This document shows positions 7,479-13,010 of a stretch of DNA of 13,010 nucleotides, one piece after another; within the stretch, counting starts at the first letter, position 1, and every line of letters begins with the position of its first letter. A program made the position numbers and the translations under genes. Where the stretch lies: NCBI GenBank assembly GCA_964651325.1, contig CAZYXP010000100.1:1-13010 (forward strand), written 5' to 3'. The DNA is from JADFOB01 sp964651325 (GTDB lineage: Bacteria > Planctomycetota > Phycisphaerae > UBA1845). The notes beneath the pieces were generated by a model, which made no database searches, was not told the origin of the DNA, and saw only the letters and a list, made by a program, of their open reading frames with translations.

Positions 7479-7527
7479 CGTGCTAAATCATTGCGGCCCC
7501 GCGGGGGTTTTGTCGACCCGAAACACC

Positions 7528-7552
7528 GCGCGGACTGAAGCCCGCGGCTCAG
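7528..7552 (+). repeat. 25 bp CTGAAG-loop hairpin repeat, copy 3
   Basis: 23 of 25 bases identical to the copy at 996-1020. Stem CGCGGAC / GCCCGCG around a TGAA loop with one A.C mismatch (7534 and 7541). Confidence 0.8.
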
Positions 7553-7627
7553 GGGCCCACAAGGCACCAAAACGCTCCCATACCCGAGAAGATCGGATTC
7601 TAGTGGGTACCTTCAGCGTTTCCAGTT

Positions 7628-7648
7628 GTTTTCAAAGGATTTGAAAAC
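7628..7648. promoter_or_regulatory. 9 bp perfect inverted repeat
   Basis: GTTTTCAAA (7628-7636), GGA, TTTGAAAAC (7640-7648). AT-rich in a GC-rich setting. Symmetric enough to be a dimeric regulator site or a hairpin in the 3' region of the HEAT protein transcript; there is no T run after it, so a classical terminator is unlikely. Confidence 0.4.
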
Positions 7649-7838
7649 TTGTCGAACATGGGGGGAATCAAGAATTCTGGGTCAGTCTAGCCAAGGCTTC
7701 CGAGGGGGGCAACGGCTCTATACGCTCGGCAAGGAGGGCACGGGGCTCCTGCTCCACCTAAATCCCAAAGGGTCGGGTCCGGCCTGGCTTCGTCAAAGCT
7801 CTTCTAGCATGCCGCGCGGCCTTCGATTGCGTACGCCC

Positions 7839-9323
7839 CTACTGCCGTGGCTCTTCGCGAGGCGTCACGGGATTCGTGTCAATCGGCCCCTTAGAGTTGC
7901 GACTCGGATGGCCCTGTGCGAGGTCGGCGCTACTTCTTTCTGGGCTAACCAGGTGGGTAAAAAGGACACGCCTTCGGGGCGATTCCGCCGGTTTGACCTG
8001 CCGGGGCGGGTTTTCGTTGTTGGCGGCCGGGTGGGCCGGACGACGCGGGCGGCGTTCTCGGATGTTCTGGTATGTTGCGCGGACGGACCATACGGCGGTG
8101 TCGCTGCCCGCTGCAGCTTTGAGATGGTCGCGCAATCGCTGCACATCGATCGAAAACAGATCAATGGTCCCGGCCGGCGGAACCTTGACGAGTTTCTCGG
8201 GCTCGACGGGTCTAGGGTCTTGGGCACTTTGAGGCACTGCGGGGATGCTGATCGATTGATCGCCGACGGTCAGTACCCATGTGCCTTGCGCGGACGGTGG
8301 CGCGTAAGCGCCGAAATTGGTGTTGACCGTCCATGGCAGGTCGCTCCGATTGGTGAGCACCGCCGTCAGCGTCTTTTCGCCCAGGTTCAGACCAAGCGTC
8401 GCGGGACTTCCGAAAGGGGAAACCCGCGGCGGAGCCGACCGCGCTACCGAGATGGTGGCCGTGTTGCTCTTGACGGCGCCCACGGAAGCGCGGATGAACT
8501 GCTCGTCCTGCCAAGGAGGGAGGTACTCAATCGTAGCAGTGTATCGGCCTTGCTTGAGCAATGCATAGCGCGCCCATCCACGGTTGAACGATTCGATGTT
8601 CAGGCTCACCGTTTCGCCCGCCCCCAGCGTGGATTTCGGGTCCAGGTCGATGCGTTCTTGAATGGTGCGCGCTATCACCTTCTCGTCCATCACGTCGTCG
8701 AGATGAAACTCAACGGCCCTACCGTCCTCGCCGCGCAGGATCAGCCATTCCGAGAGATCAAGCATGTCTCCGACCTGCCTGGCATGTGAATCCAACGTTG
8801 CGCGGTTTTCCTTGCTTAGTTGAAACGGAATGGTGGCCGGATAGTTGGATCGGTTGTGCAAGGTGAGCACAAGATCGACTGACTGGTCCCAAGCAATGAT
8901 GTCTTTGGAGAAAGAAAGCTTGATGTCCACGCCGGAGAACGCCATCTGATCGAGCAGACTCAAGACTGCACGGGCACGCAAGGCGCGCTCGGCGTCGTCG
9001 GATCGGGCGGCGCGTTGCAGCGGAATTCTGGCTTCGAGTGGATAGTTGCAAAGCTGGAGCGTAGCGCGTGATCGGACATCAAACGAAGGGTGGCTAAGGC
9101 CTTGGATCAACCTGTCGATCTCAATAGCGGGCTCGTCACGAGTAGTCATGCCACCGACATTGGATTGTGGTTGGGGCCGGTTGTCGATCGCGACGAGTTG
9201 CGTCGCAGGCAGCCATACCACCAGCCACATGATCAATCGCAGACATCCAACAAACCCATGCGCGCTACTGGAAGGGTGTGGGCCAAACAGGGTGGCGACG
9301 TGGCTCCTATGGCTCTTCAACAT
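7839..9323 (-). CDS. Exported HEAT-repeat and beta-sandwich protein, unknown function
   Basis: 494 residues from ATG 9323-9321, which has GGAG four bases upstream and overlaps the end of the preceding gene by 17 nt; the frame is open 39 codons further upstream but that part lies over the upstream gene and is unlike protein. The N-terminus has a long basic/polar region then hydrophobic CLRLIMWLVVWLPATQLVA (27-45), a signal peptide or membrane anchor. Residues about 68-127 form HEAT-like helices (LIQGLSHPSFDVRSRATLQL). From about 131 on there are Ig-like beta-sandwich segments: VDLVLTLHNRSNYPATIPF, then LKQGRYTATIEYLP, then TLTAVLTNRSDLPWTV, a pattern seen in extracytoplasmic proteins. The last 70 residues are rich in Pro, Arg and Ser and probably disordered. 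No catalytic residues recognised. The overlap means it is translated with the PhnD-like lipoprotein gene, so the two products probably act together at the cell surface. Confidence 0.8.
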   Translation of the reverse strand: MLKSHRSHVATLFGPHPSSSAHGFVGCLRLIMWLVVWLPATQLVAIDNRPQPQSNVGGMTTRDEPAIEIDRLIQGLSHPSFDVRSRATLQLCNYPLEARIPLQRAARSDDAERALRARAVLSLLDQMAFSGVDIKLSFSKDIIAWDQSVDLVLTLHNRSNYPATIPFQLSKENRATLDSHARQVGDMLDLSEWLILRGEDGRAVEFHLDDVMDEKVIARTIQERIDLDPKSTLGAGETVSLNIESFNRGWARYALLKQGRYTATIEYLPPWQDEQFIRASVGAVKSNTATISVARSAPPRVSPFGSPATLGLNLGEKTLTAVLTNRSDLPWTVNTNFGAYAPPSAQGTWVLTVGDQSISIPAVPQSAQDPRPVEPEKLVKVPPAGTIDLFSIDVQRLRDHLKAAAGSDTAVWSVRATYQNIRERRPRRPAHPAANNENPPRQVKPAESPRRRVLFTHLVSPERSSADLAQGHPSRNSKGPIDTNPVTPREEPRQ

Positions 9324-10344
9324 GCTGCTCCACGGAGGCAAGTTCTCGCGTTGGGGTTTCTGTTGGTGGCTTCTGCGGCATCGGCGGCATTGAAAATCGG
9401 CCAAACCCAAGGGCGTGGATGGCCTCGGGGGCTCGCACATGCGACGCGACCAGAAATTCTTGCACGCGGCGGACCAAAACTTCGTCTACGTGGTCGGCAG
9501 CGATGAATACCGCCTCTGGAAGCGTTACCGCCTCTACGGGTTCTGTGCGGTCGAGCACGATGAATTGATCCTTGCTAAACGTGCAGGCCAACGGAATCCA
9601 ACGACCTCCGGTCGCAGGGTAGCCCTCATACGCCGACGCCTCCACAACCCCTGCCTGAGCACGCAACCCATATACGATTTCGCGGGCGGCCTGACGCGAG
9701 TCGCGATGGTGTTGTAAGGCGCCGTCAAATCCGGTCAGGACAATTTCCTGCTTCAGATCGGAAGGCGAGATGCCCGCCTCGTCAAGCACGGCCAGCGTCT
9801 TGAAGAACAAGACCGGATCGGTGCGCGGCCCAAAAGCAAACGCCCTACCGCGCAAGTCTTCCAGTGACCGAATATCGGACCGCGCGTCGGCCACCAGAAT
9901 GCCCTGTCGGCGAAACGGCTCCGATCGAGCAATGATTCGGGCGCTGGCCCCCTCTCGGATCAGCTCCTGATACTCCTCGACGGAAACCAGAGCGAAATCA
10001 CACCGCTTTGATTCGAACAGGTGGGCGATTTGAAAAGGTGTGAGCAGGTGAAATCGGATTCTTGTATCCGTAAAGACGGAAAGGTCGCGAGCCATCGGAT
10101 CCCAAGGCGCTCGGTGCTTGATAAAGGCCCAATCCGCCGTGTCGAAGACGCCTTTGCCGGGGTCGGTCACTCCGATCACAACCTTGGGTTTGGTTCGCGC
10201 GAACAATGGCGTTCGCTTGTCGGGATTAAAAATCGATATGGGAATCTTGCCCGCCGAGCATCCTGAACACCAAGAGGCGGCAGGGAGCAGAAGGCCAAGG
10301 CACAGCGCGAGTCGCCTGGCCATCTTTACTGGAGCCTGGTGCAT
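9307..10344 (-). CDS. PhnD-like periplasmic binding lipoprotein
   Basis: 345 residues; resembles the phosphate/phosphite/phosphonate-binding PhnD family (substrate-binding proteins of ABC transporters, type 2 fold). N-terminus: Arg-Arg, hydrophobic LALCLGLLLPAAS, then WCSGCSAG; Cys29 is a plausible lipidation site though Cys at -3 is an unusual lipobox. The fold shows as KVVIGVTDPGKG (54-65), LLTPFQIAHLFESKRCDFALVSVEEY (100-125; the DFALV strand is typical), and LEDLRGRAFAFG (161-172) with DPVLFFKTLAVLDEAGIS. The Ser/Thr-rich phosphonate-contact loop of canonical PhnD (SSTSG-like) is replaced by PRTDPV, so the ligand is not predicted. No permease or ATPase gene is adjacent. A Pro-rich tail follows residue 318. 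ATG 10323 is an alternative start that leaves a more standard signal peptide; neither has a strong ribosome binding site. Confidence 0.85.
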   Translation of the reverse strand: MHQAPVKMARRLALCLGLLLPAASWCSGCSAGKIPISIFNPDKRTPLFARTKPKVVIGVTDPGKGVFDTADWAFIKHRAPWDPMARDLSVFTDTRIRFHLLTPFQIAHLFESKRCDFALVSVEEYQELIREGASARIIARSEPFRRQGILVADARSDIRSLEDLRGRAFAFGPRTDPVLFFKTLAVLDEAGISPSDLKQEIVLTGFDGALQHHRDSRQAAREIVYGLRAQAGVVEASAYEGYPATGGRWIPLACTFSKDQFIVLDRTEPVEAVTLPEAVFIAADHVDEVLVRRVQEFLVASHVRAPEAIHALGFGRFSMPPMPQKPPTETPTRELASVEQHVEEP

Positions 10345-10387
10345 TTGTCGTACTCAGCGAGGACACGAATCGGTCGCAACAACCGGA

Positions 10388-10415
10388 AGTATACGCGTTA
10401 CGATCAGGCTATCAA
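10388..10415 (-). promoter_or_regulatory. Sigma70-like promoter for the PhnD-like operon
   Basis: -35 TTGATA (10415-10410), 16 bp spacer, -10 TATACT (10393-10388), each 5 of 6 to consensus. Predicted transcript start near 10381 gives a leader of about 37 nt before ATG 10344. A weaker copy, TTGAAC with 16 bp to CATACT, lies about 35 bp further upstream. Confidence 0.6.
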
Positions 10416-10508
10416 GGATCAGAAGTATGCCGCGGGATCGGGTATGTTCAACTTCATCGGCGGCGGGCACTTCTCAGAGCACAGGGGCGCAAACCCGGTG
10501 ACATCGGG

Positions 10509-10590
10509 TGCATGACAGAATCGGCGGCAGTGATGGCACGCTGAAGGCGTGCTCTAAAGTAGCCGGGGGCAAGCGTGGCGCCGCCCCCGG
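10509..10590 (+). repeat. Two-hairpin repeat element, copy A
   Basis: Order: TGCATGAC box (10509-10516), variable 19 nt, hairpin 1 GCACGC-TGAAG-GCGTGC (10536-10552), linker TCTAAAGTAG (10553-10562), hairpin 2 CCGGGGGC (10563-10570) / GCCCCCGG (10583-10590). 68 of 82 positions match copy B without gaps; four of the 14 differences are two compensating base-pair changes. Confidence 0.9.
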
Positions 10591-10704
10591 ATCGCACCAC
10601 CATAAAGCCGACCGACCCTGTAGGGGTGCGTCTTTTCCGAGGCGTGGACCCGACCTGACGTTTAGCCGACCCTTGCAGGATCGAACAACGTAGGGTGTCG
10701 GCGA

Positions 10705-10799
10705 CCGTGGGTTCGCAAGGAGCGGACCCACGGCTACTGTAGGGCAGCCCTTCAGGCTGCGGGAAAGAACGGCGTTGAAACCTCCGGAAGTGTCATGCA
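10705..10799 (-). repeat. Two-hairpin repeat element, copy C (inverted)
   Basis: On the - strand: TGCATGAC (10799-10792), a 31 nt spacer (12 nt longer than copies A and B), hairpin 1 GCAGCC-TGAAG-GGCTGC (10760-10744), linker CCTACAGTAG, then a 12 bp hairpin 2 CCGTGGGTCCGC / GCGAACCCACGG (10733-10722 and 10716-10705, one G.T pair, loop TCCTT). Same architecture as A and B with rewritten stems. Confidence 0.85.
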
Positions 10800-10903
10800 C
10801 CCTGCGACCTCCTTCCGCGAATGGTCCGCAACCACCGATCTCCTGATCGGCTTGGTCGGTAGGACGTGAAACGCTTCAATCGGGAGATTGGCGTTCCCGG
10901 GGT

Positions 10904-10928
10904 CCACGGGCTAGCGCCCGCGGCTCTG
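10904..10928 (+). repeat. 25 bp hairpin repeat, copy 4 (TAGC loop)
   Basis: 19 of 25 bases match the copy at 996-1020. Stem CGGGC / GCCCG (10907-10911 and 10916-10920) with loop TAGC instead of TGAA, followed by the shared CGGCTC. It lies 20 bp after the stop of the fusion gene and could form in that transcript, but has no T run. Confidence 0.65.
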
Positions 10929-10947
10929 CCGGCGGCGCACTGAGTTT

Positions 10948-12714
10948 TCAGGAAGTGGCTTGCTCCAACTCTTGCAGAACGCTCGCAAGCTGCTCGCTCG
11001 GGATGCCCAAGAGTGCGGCGGCGACCAGCGACGAGAGCAGGTTCTCGGGAAACGGCGTCTTGGCCGGTCCGAGTTCGCGTTGATCGCCACTGACGTTGAG
11101 GTAGACCTTGCCTCCAATAAGCCACGCGCCTCGATCCACCGGCTGTTTCGCCGAAACGAACAGCGTGCGCCCCTGCCGGCGACGCGCGAGCATGCGCACG
11201 TTTTGATCGTCGAACGCAAGAATCAACGCGTCGCTTGGGCGCTGGTTCATGAAGATCCGGCTCTTGATGCGTTCGTATTCCGCAAGCGACCGATGTCGGT
11301 CGAGGTGGGCTTCATTGATGTTGAGGATAATGGCGATCTGCGGCTGGAAATTCACAATGGATTCCAACTGAAAACTCGAGACCGCCAGCGCCAGACTGTG
11401 CGGCGCGTCGCGGCGGTCAACCAGTGCCGAGAATGGCTCGCCGCGGTTTCCGCCAATGGTTAACGGACGCCCGGCCAGCGAGAAAATGCGCTCCAGGAGT
11501 TCGACGGTCGTTCGCTTGCCGACAGTGCCCGTCACCGCGATGAGCGGGTGATCGCTGAGTTGGTAGGCCAATTCGAGTTCGCTCATTACGGGGACGCCGT
11601 GGCGATGAAGCAGGTTGCGGATTTCGGCGTCGCCCGGCACGCCGGGGCTGGCGATGACCAGATCATGCCCCTTTAAGAACTCGATCGAATGGCCGCCCGT
11701 TTCGACGCCGGCCAGCGTGGTGCCCGGCTCGATCGTCACCTGCTTCTGGTCAGATACGCTCACGGAGTGGCCGCGTTCGGCCAGCAACGACACGGCCGCT
11801 CTTCCGGACACGCCATACCCCAGGACGGCCACCCGCAACGGTTGCCCCGTCGCCAGCGGAGACGGGACGATCTGTCGGCGGATTTCCTCCAGCATGCGTA
11901 CGCTTGCGGCCAGATCCAATCCGTCTACCGTGGGCTCGCGCTGGTGGGTCACTCCATCAACCACCCCACCGACGGCGACCATTTGCTCAATATCGGAAGC
12001 CATTTCCGTTGGGCAGGGCAGCAAGTCCCGTTGCGTGAGCACGGATAGGGCTCCGGCCAGCCCATAGGCCCCCCAGTTGGATACGCCGGACGCGATGCAA
12101 AAATCCGTGGCGACAGTCGTGGTTAGCTTCGCCGGCGCGGCGGTGTCGTTGGCCAGCGGCATCACACCCGGAGACGGGTGAGCTACAGGCGGGGCGAACA
12201 CCTTGCCCATGCCGATCGCATTGCCGGCATCGCCGATTCCGATGGTGGTTCGTCCTCGCCGCGTCGCCCGCAGAAACAATTCATCGAGCGGCGAAGTCGT
12301 TTCCGTGATATCGACACCTCTTGCGTCGCGATACCGGCCATCCTCGCCTCGTCCGGGCCGATCGACGGCGATCAAATGGGTAGGGTTGTACGCGTCGAGA
12401 TAATCTTCCGCGTCCACAAGAGGGCTGATTCCGATGGATTCAAAAATCGGCGCGTTTGGCAAATCGGTGATGTAGTCGACCTGGATGCCGAGTTGTTCCA
12501 AGGCCCGGCCAACGACCTTCGCGCCGCTGAGGCCGTCGGTGGCCCCGGCCCTTGCGCTGGGAACGAAGAGACCACTCACAATGCCGACGCGCCGCGCCAG
12601 CCGAAGCGATTGAGCGACTAGGCGAAGCTGATCCGCGATGGCTAGACCAAAGATGTTGCGGCCGCGAGGGTCGCTGGCGATCAGGTTTTCGATGGACGCA
12701 ATTCGTGGGATCAT
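10948..12714 (-). CDS. Fusion: D-glutamate cyclase-like (DUF4392) domain + truncated MurD-like domain
   Basis: 588 residues from ATG 12714-12712 (AGGG 9 nt upstream). The frame is open a further 76 codons, but that part covers a repeat element and is not protein-like. Residues about 15-275 match the D-glutamate cyclase family (DGLUCY C-terminal domain, D-Glu to 5-oxo-D-proline): GATDGLSGA (57-65), NPTHLIAVDRPGR (110-122), GIGDAGNAIGMGKV (159-172), SGVSNWGAYGL (209-219). Residues 293-588 align with domains 1-2 of MurD, the ligase adding D-Glu to UDP-MurNAc-L-Ala: VAVLGYGVSGRAA (295-307), IASPGVP (354-360), P-loop TGTVGKRTT (395-403), GGNRGEP (421-427), SSFQLE (446-451), ILNINEAHLDRH (463-474), Lys484. 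The third Mur domain is absent. Relative to E. coli MurD, Lys115, Asn138, His183 and Lys198 are kept, but the residue after the P-loop Lys is Arg, Glu157 is Ala and the acidic residue before His183 is Ala, so ligase activity is doubtful. Cytoplasmic; no signal peptide. Stands alone. Confidence 0.88.
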   Translation of the reverse strand: MIPRIASIENLIASDPRGRNIFGLAIADQLRLVAQSLRLARRVGIVSGLFVPSARAGATDGLSGAKVVGRALEQLGIQVDYITDLPNAPIFESIGISPLVDAEDYLDAYNPTHLIAVDRPGRGEDGRYRDARGVDITETTSPLDELFLRATRRGRTTIGIGDAGNAIGMGKVFAPPVAHPSPGVMPLANDTAAPAKLTTTVATDFCIASGVSNWGAYGLAGALSVLTQRDLLPCPTEMASDIEQMVAVGGVVDGVTHQREPTVDGLDLAASVRMLEEIRRQIVPSPLATGQPLRVAVLGYGVSGRAAVSLLAERGHSVSVSDQKQVTIEPGTTLAGVETGGHSIEFLKGHDLVIASPGVPGDAEIRNLLHRHGVPVMSELELAYQLSDHPLIAVTGTVGKRTTVELLERIFSLAGRPLTIGGNRGEPFSALVDRRDAPHSLALAVSSFQLESIVNFQPQIAIILNINEAHLDRHRSLAEYERIKSRIFMNQRPSDALILAFDDQNVRMLARRRQGRTLFVSAKQPVDRGAWLIGGKVYLNVSGDQRELGPAKTPFPENLLSSLVAAALLGIPSEQLASVLQELEQATS

Positions 12715-12770
12715 GCTCGGGTTCCCTGGGCATCGACGCCGATAAGGACTCTCCAATCCAGCCGTGGCTC

Positions 12771-12798
12771 GAAGCCAAGTGTCATGAAGCCAAGTATA
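12771..12798 (-). promoter_or_regulatory. Possible -10 box and 10 bp direct repeat before the fusion gene
   Basis: GAAGCCAAGT occurs twice (12771-12780 and 12786-12795) with a 15 bp period. On the - strand the second copy overlaps a -10-like TATACT (12798-12793), so the repeats would span the start of transcription, where a repressor could bind. No good -35 hexamer lies 15-18 bp upstream, so the promoter call is weak. Confidence 0.35.
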
Positions 12799-12850
12799 TC
12801 TCGGAAATGGACTCAAGACAGTTGGGTATCGTTTCGCACGTGGCGCCGGC

Positions 12851-12932
12851 TGCATGACTCCATCGGCTGCTGTCATTGCAGGCTGAAGGCCTGCTCTATA
12901 GTAGCCGGTGGCAAGCGCAGCGCCGCCACCGG
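12851..12932 (+). repeat. Two-hairpin repeat element, copy B
   Basis: TGCATGAC (12851-12858), 19 nt, hairpin 1 GCAGGC-TGAAG-GCCTGC (12878-12894), linker TCTATAGTAG, hairpin 2 CCGGTGGC (12905-12912) / GCCACCGG (12925-12932). Same strand and exactly the same length as copy A, 2342 bp away; it is followed by CAACCGG twice. Confidence 0.9.
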
Positions 12933-13010
12933 CAACCGGCAACCGGCAAGCAGCTTTCCGCGTCCCCGAAAGGGGCGGCTTGCCCCCGCGGCGCCAGCCA
13001 CCTCCACGAG

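Larger units (their letters stand above)
7479..7838. other. Intergenic region with two palindromes
   Basis: 360 bp upstream of the polyprenyl synthase gene and downstream of the HEAT protein gene. It contains CCCCGCGGGG followed by GTTTTG (7498-7513), a hairpin repeat copy (7528-7552) and a 9 bp perfect inverted repeat (7628-7648). No convincing -35/-10 pair and no gene were found in the remainder. Confidence 0.65.
10345..10947. other. Repeat-rich intergenic region
   Basis: 603 bp between the PhnD-like gene and the fusion gene. Holds the promoter above, two inverted copies of the two-hairpin element (10509-10590 and 10705-10799), about 115 bp between them with partial internal repeats of an AGGGTCGG motif (read on -), and a short hairpin repeat (10904-10928). 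No gene found. Confidence 0.75.
12715..13010. other. Upstream region of the fusion gene
   Basis: 296 bp to the window end. Contains a possible -10 with direct repeats (12771-12798), repeat copy B (12851-12932), two further CAACCGG units (12934-12947), and a CCCC-GAAA-GGGG hairpin with GNRA-type loop (12964-12975) overlapping an alternative GGGGC / GCCCC pairing. No gene was recognised. Confidence 0.65.

Noticed and set aside
7498..7513. Rho-independent terminator at CCCCGCGGGG followed by GTTTTG
   Set aside because: The palindrome has no loop to allow a stable hairpin and the T run is only four bases.
7626..8789. 387-codon + strand frame
   Set aside because: Antisense to the HEAT protein gene and starts inside an inverted repeat; composition is unlike protein.
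9324..9440. 39-codon upstream extension of the HEAT protein
   Set aside because: It overlaps the PhnD-like gene almost fully and has no signal peptide character; the ATG at 9323 places the hydrophobic signal near the N-terminus.
10509..10799. tRNA or CRISPR array
   Set aside because: The repeats form hairpins at uneven spacing with no uniform spacers, and there is no T-loop sequence or acceptor stem as in tRNA.
10793..10947. Possible frameshifted MurD C-terminal domain after the fusion gene
   Set aside because: All three - strand frames were read; none shows the LPHR, NDSKATN or related Mur C-terminal motifs, and the region is made of repeats.
12715..12942. 76-codon N-terminal extension of the fusion gene
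   Set aside because: It runs through repeat copy B and low-complexity DNA and lacks a family match; ATG 12714 has a usable ribosome binding site and begins just before the recognised domain.

Overview
The window is about 13 kb of GC-rich bacterial DNA with long protein genes, low gene density and intergenic spaces of 165 to 630 bp packed with palindromic repeats. It contains a run of 100 N, so it is a scaffold from a draft assembly or metagenome bin. The GluRS subtype, the large exported proteins of unknown function, the HEAT/beta-sandwich protein and the abundant hairpin repeats suggest a Planctomycetota-like genome (Phycisphaerae or a relative). This is inference from style; there is no rRNA or tRNA gene to confirm it.

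Layout. Positions 1-825 hold the 3' part of gltX (glutamyl-tRNA synthetase) on the + strand, cut by the window edge. Every other gene is on the - strand. 826-1134 is a convergent intergenic space with a 5 x 11 bp tandem array and two inverted copies of a 25 bp hairpin repeat. 1135-3096 encodes a membrane-anchored FlaA1/CapD/PglF-type nucleotide-sugar 4,6-dehydratase, preceded by a 27-codon ORF with a strong ribosome binding site that lies in frame with it but is separated by a TAG. 3262-4404 and 4679-5836 encode two exported proteins of unknown function. 5837-6467 is intergenic and contains the assembly gap, which sits between two copies of a palindromic repeat. 6468-7478 encodes a long-chain-type polyprenyl diphosphate synthase. 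7839-9323 (HEAT repeat plus beta-sandwich exported protein) and 9307-10344 (PhnD-like binding lipoprotein) overlap by 17 nt and form an operon behind a good sigma70-like promoter. 10948-12714 encodes a two-domain protein.

The most interesting gene is 10948-12714. Its N-terminal half matches the D-glutamate cyclase family (DUF4392, the C-terminal domain of human DGLUCY). Its C-terminal half is MurD-like (the D-glutamate-adding ligase of peptidoglycan synthesis) but stops at the boundary of the third Mur domain and has lost key Mg/ATP residues. Two domains whose families both handle D-glutamate are therefore fused, with the ligase half apparently degenerate. A binding, regulatory or otherwise altered role in D-glutamate or cell-wall metabolism is a reasonable hypothesis, not a demonstrated function.

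The second notable element is an 82-95 bp repeat made of a TGCATGAC box, a 6 bp hairpin with a TGAAG loop, a 10 nt linker and a second GC-rich hairpin. Three copies surround the fusion gene (two inverted on its 3' side, one on its 5' side). The copies differ by paired, compensating changes in both stems, so the structure itself appears conserved. A related shorter hairpin family with a CTGAAG apex occurs at four further places.

Functionally, the polyprenyl synthase (lipid carrier or quinone tail), the sugar dehydratase (surface glycans) and the MurD-like fusion all relate loosely to envelope biogenesis, but the spacing does not suggest one operon. No tRNA, rRNA, CRISPR array, transposase or phage gene was seen.
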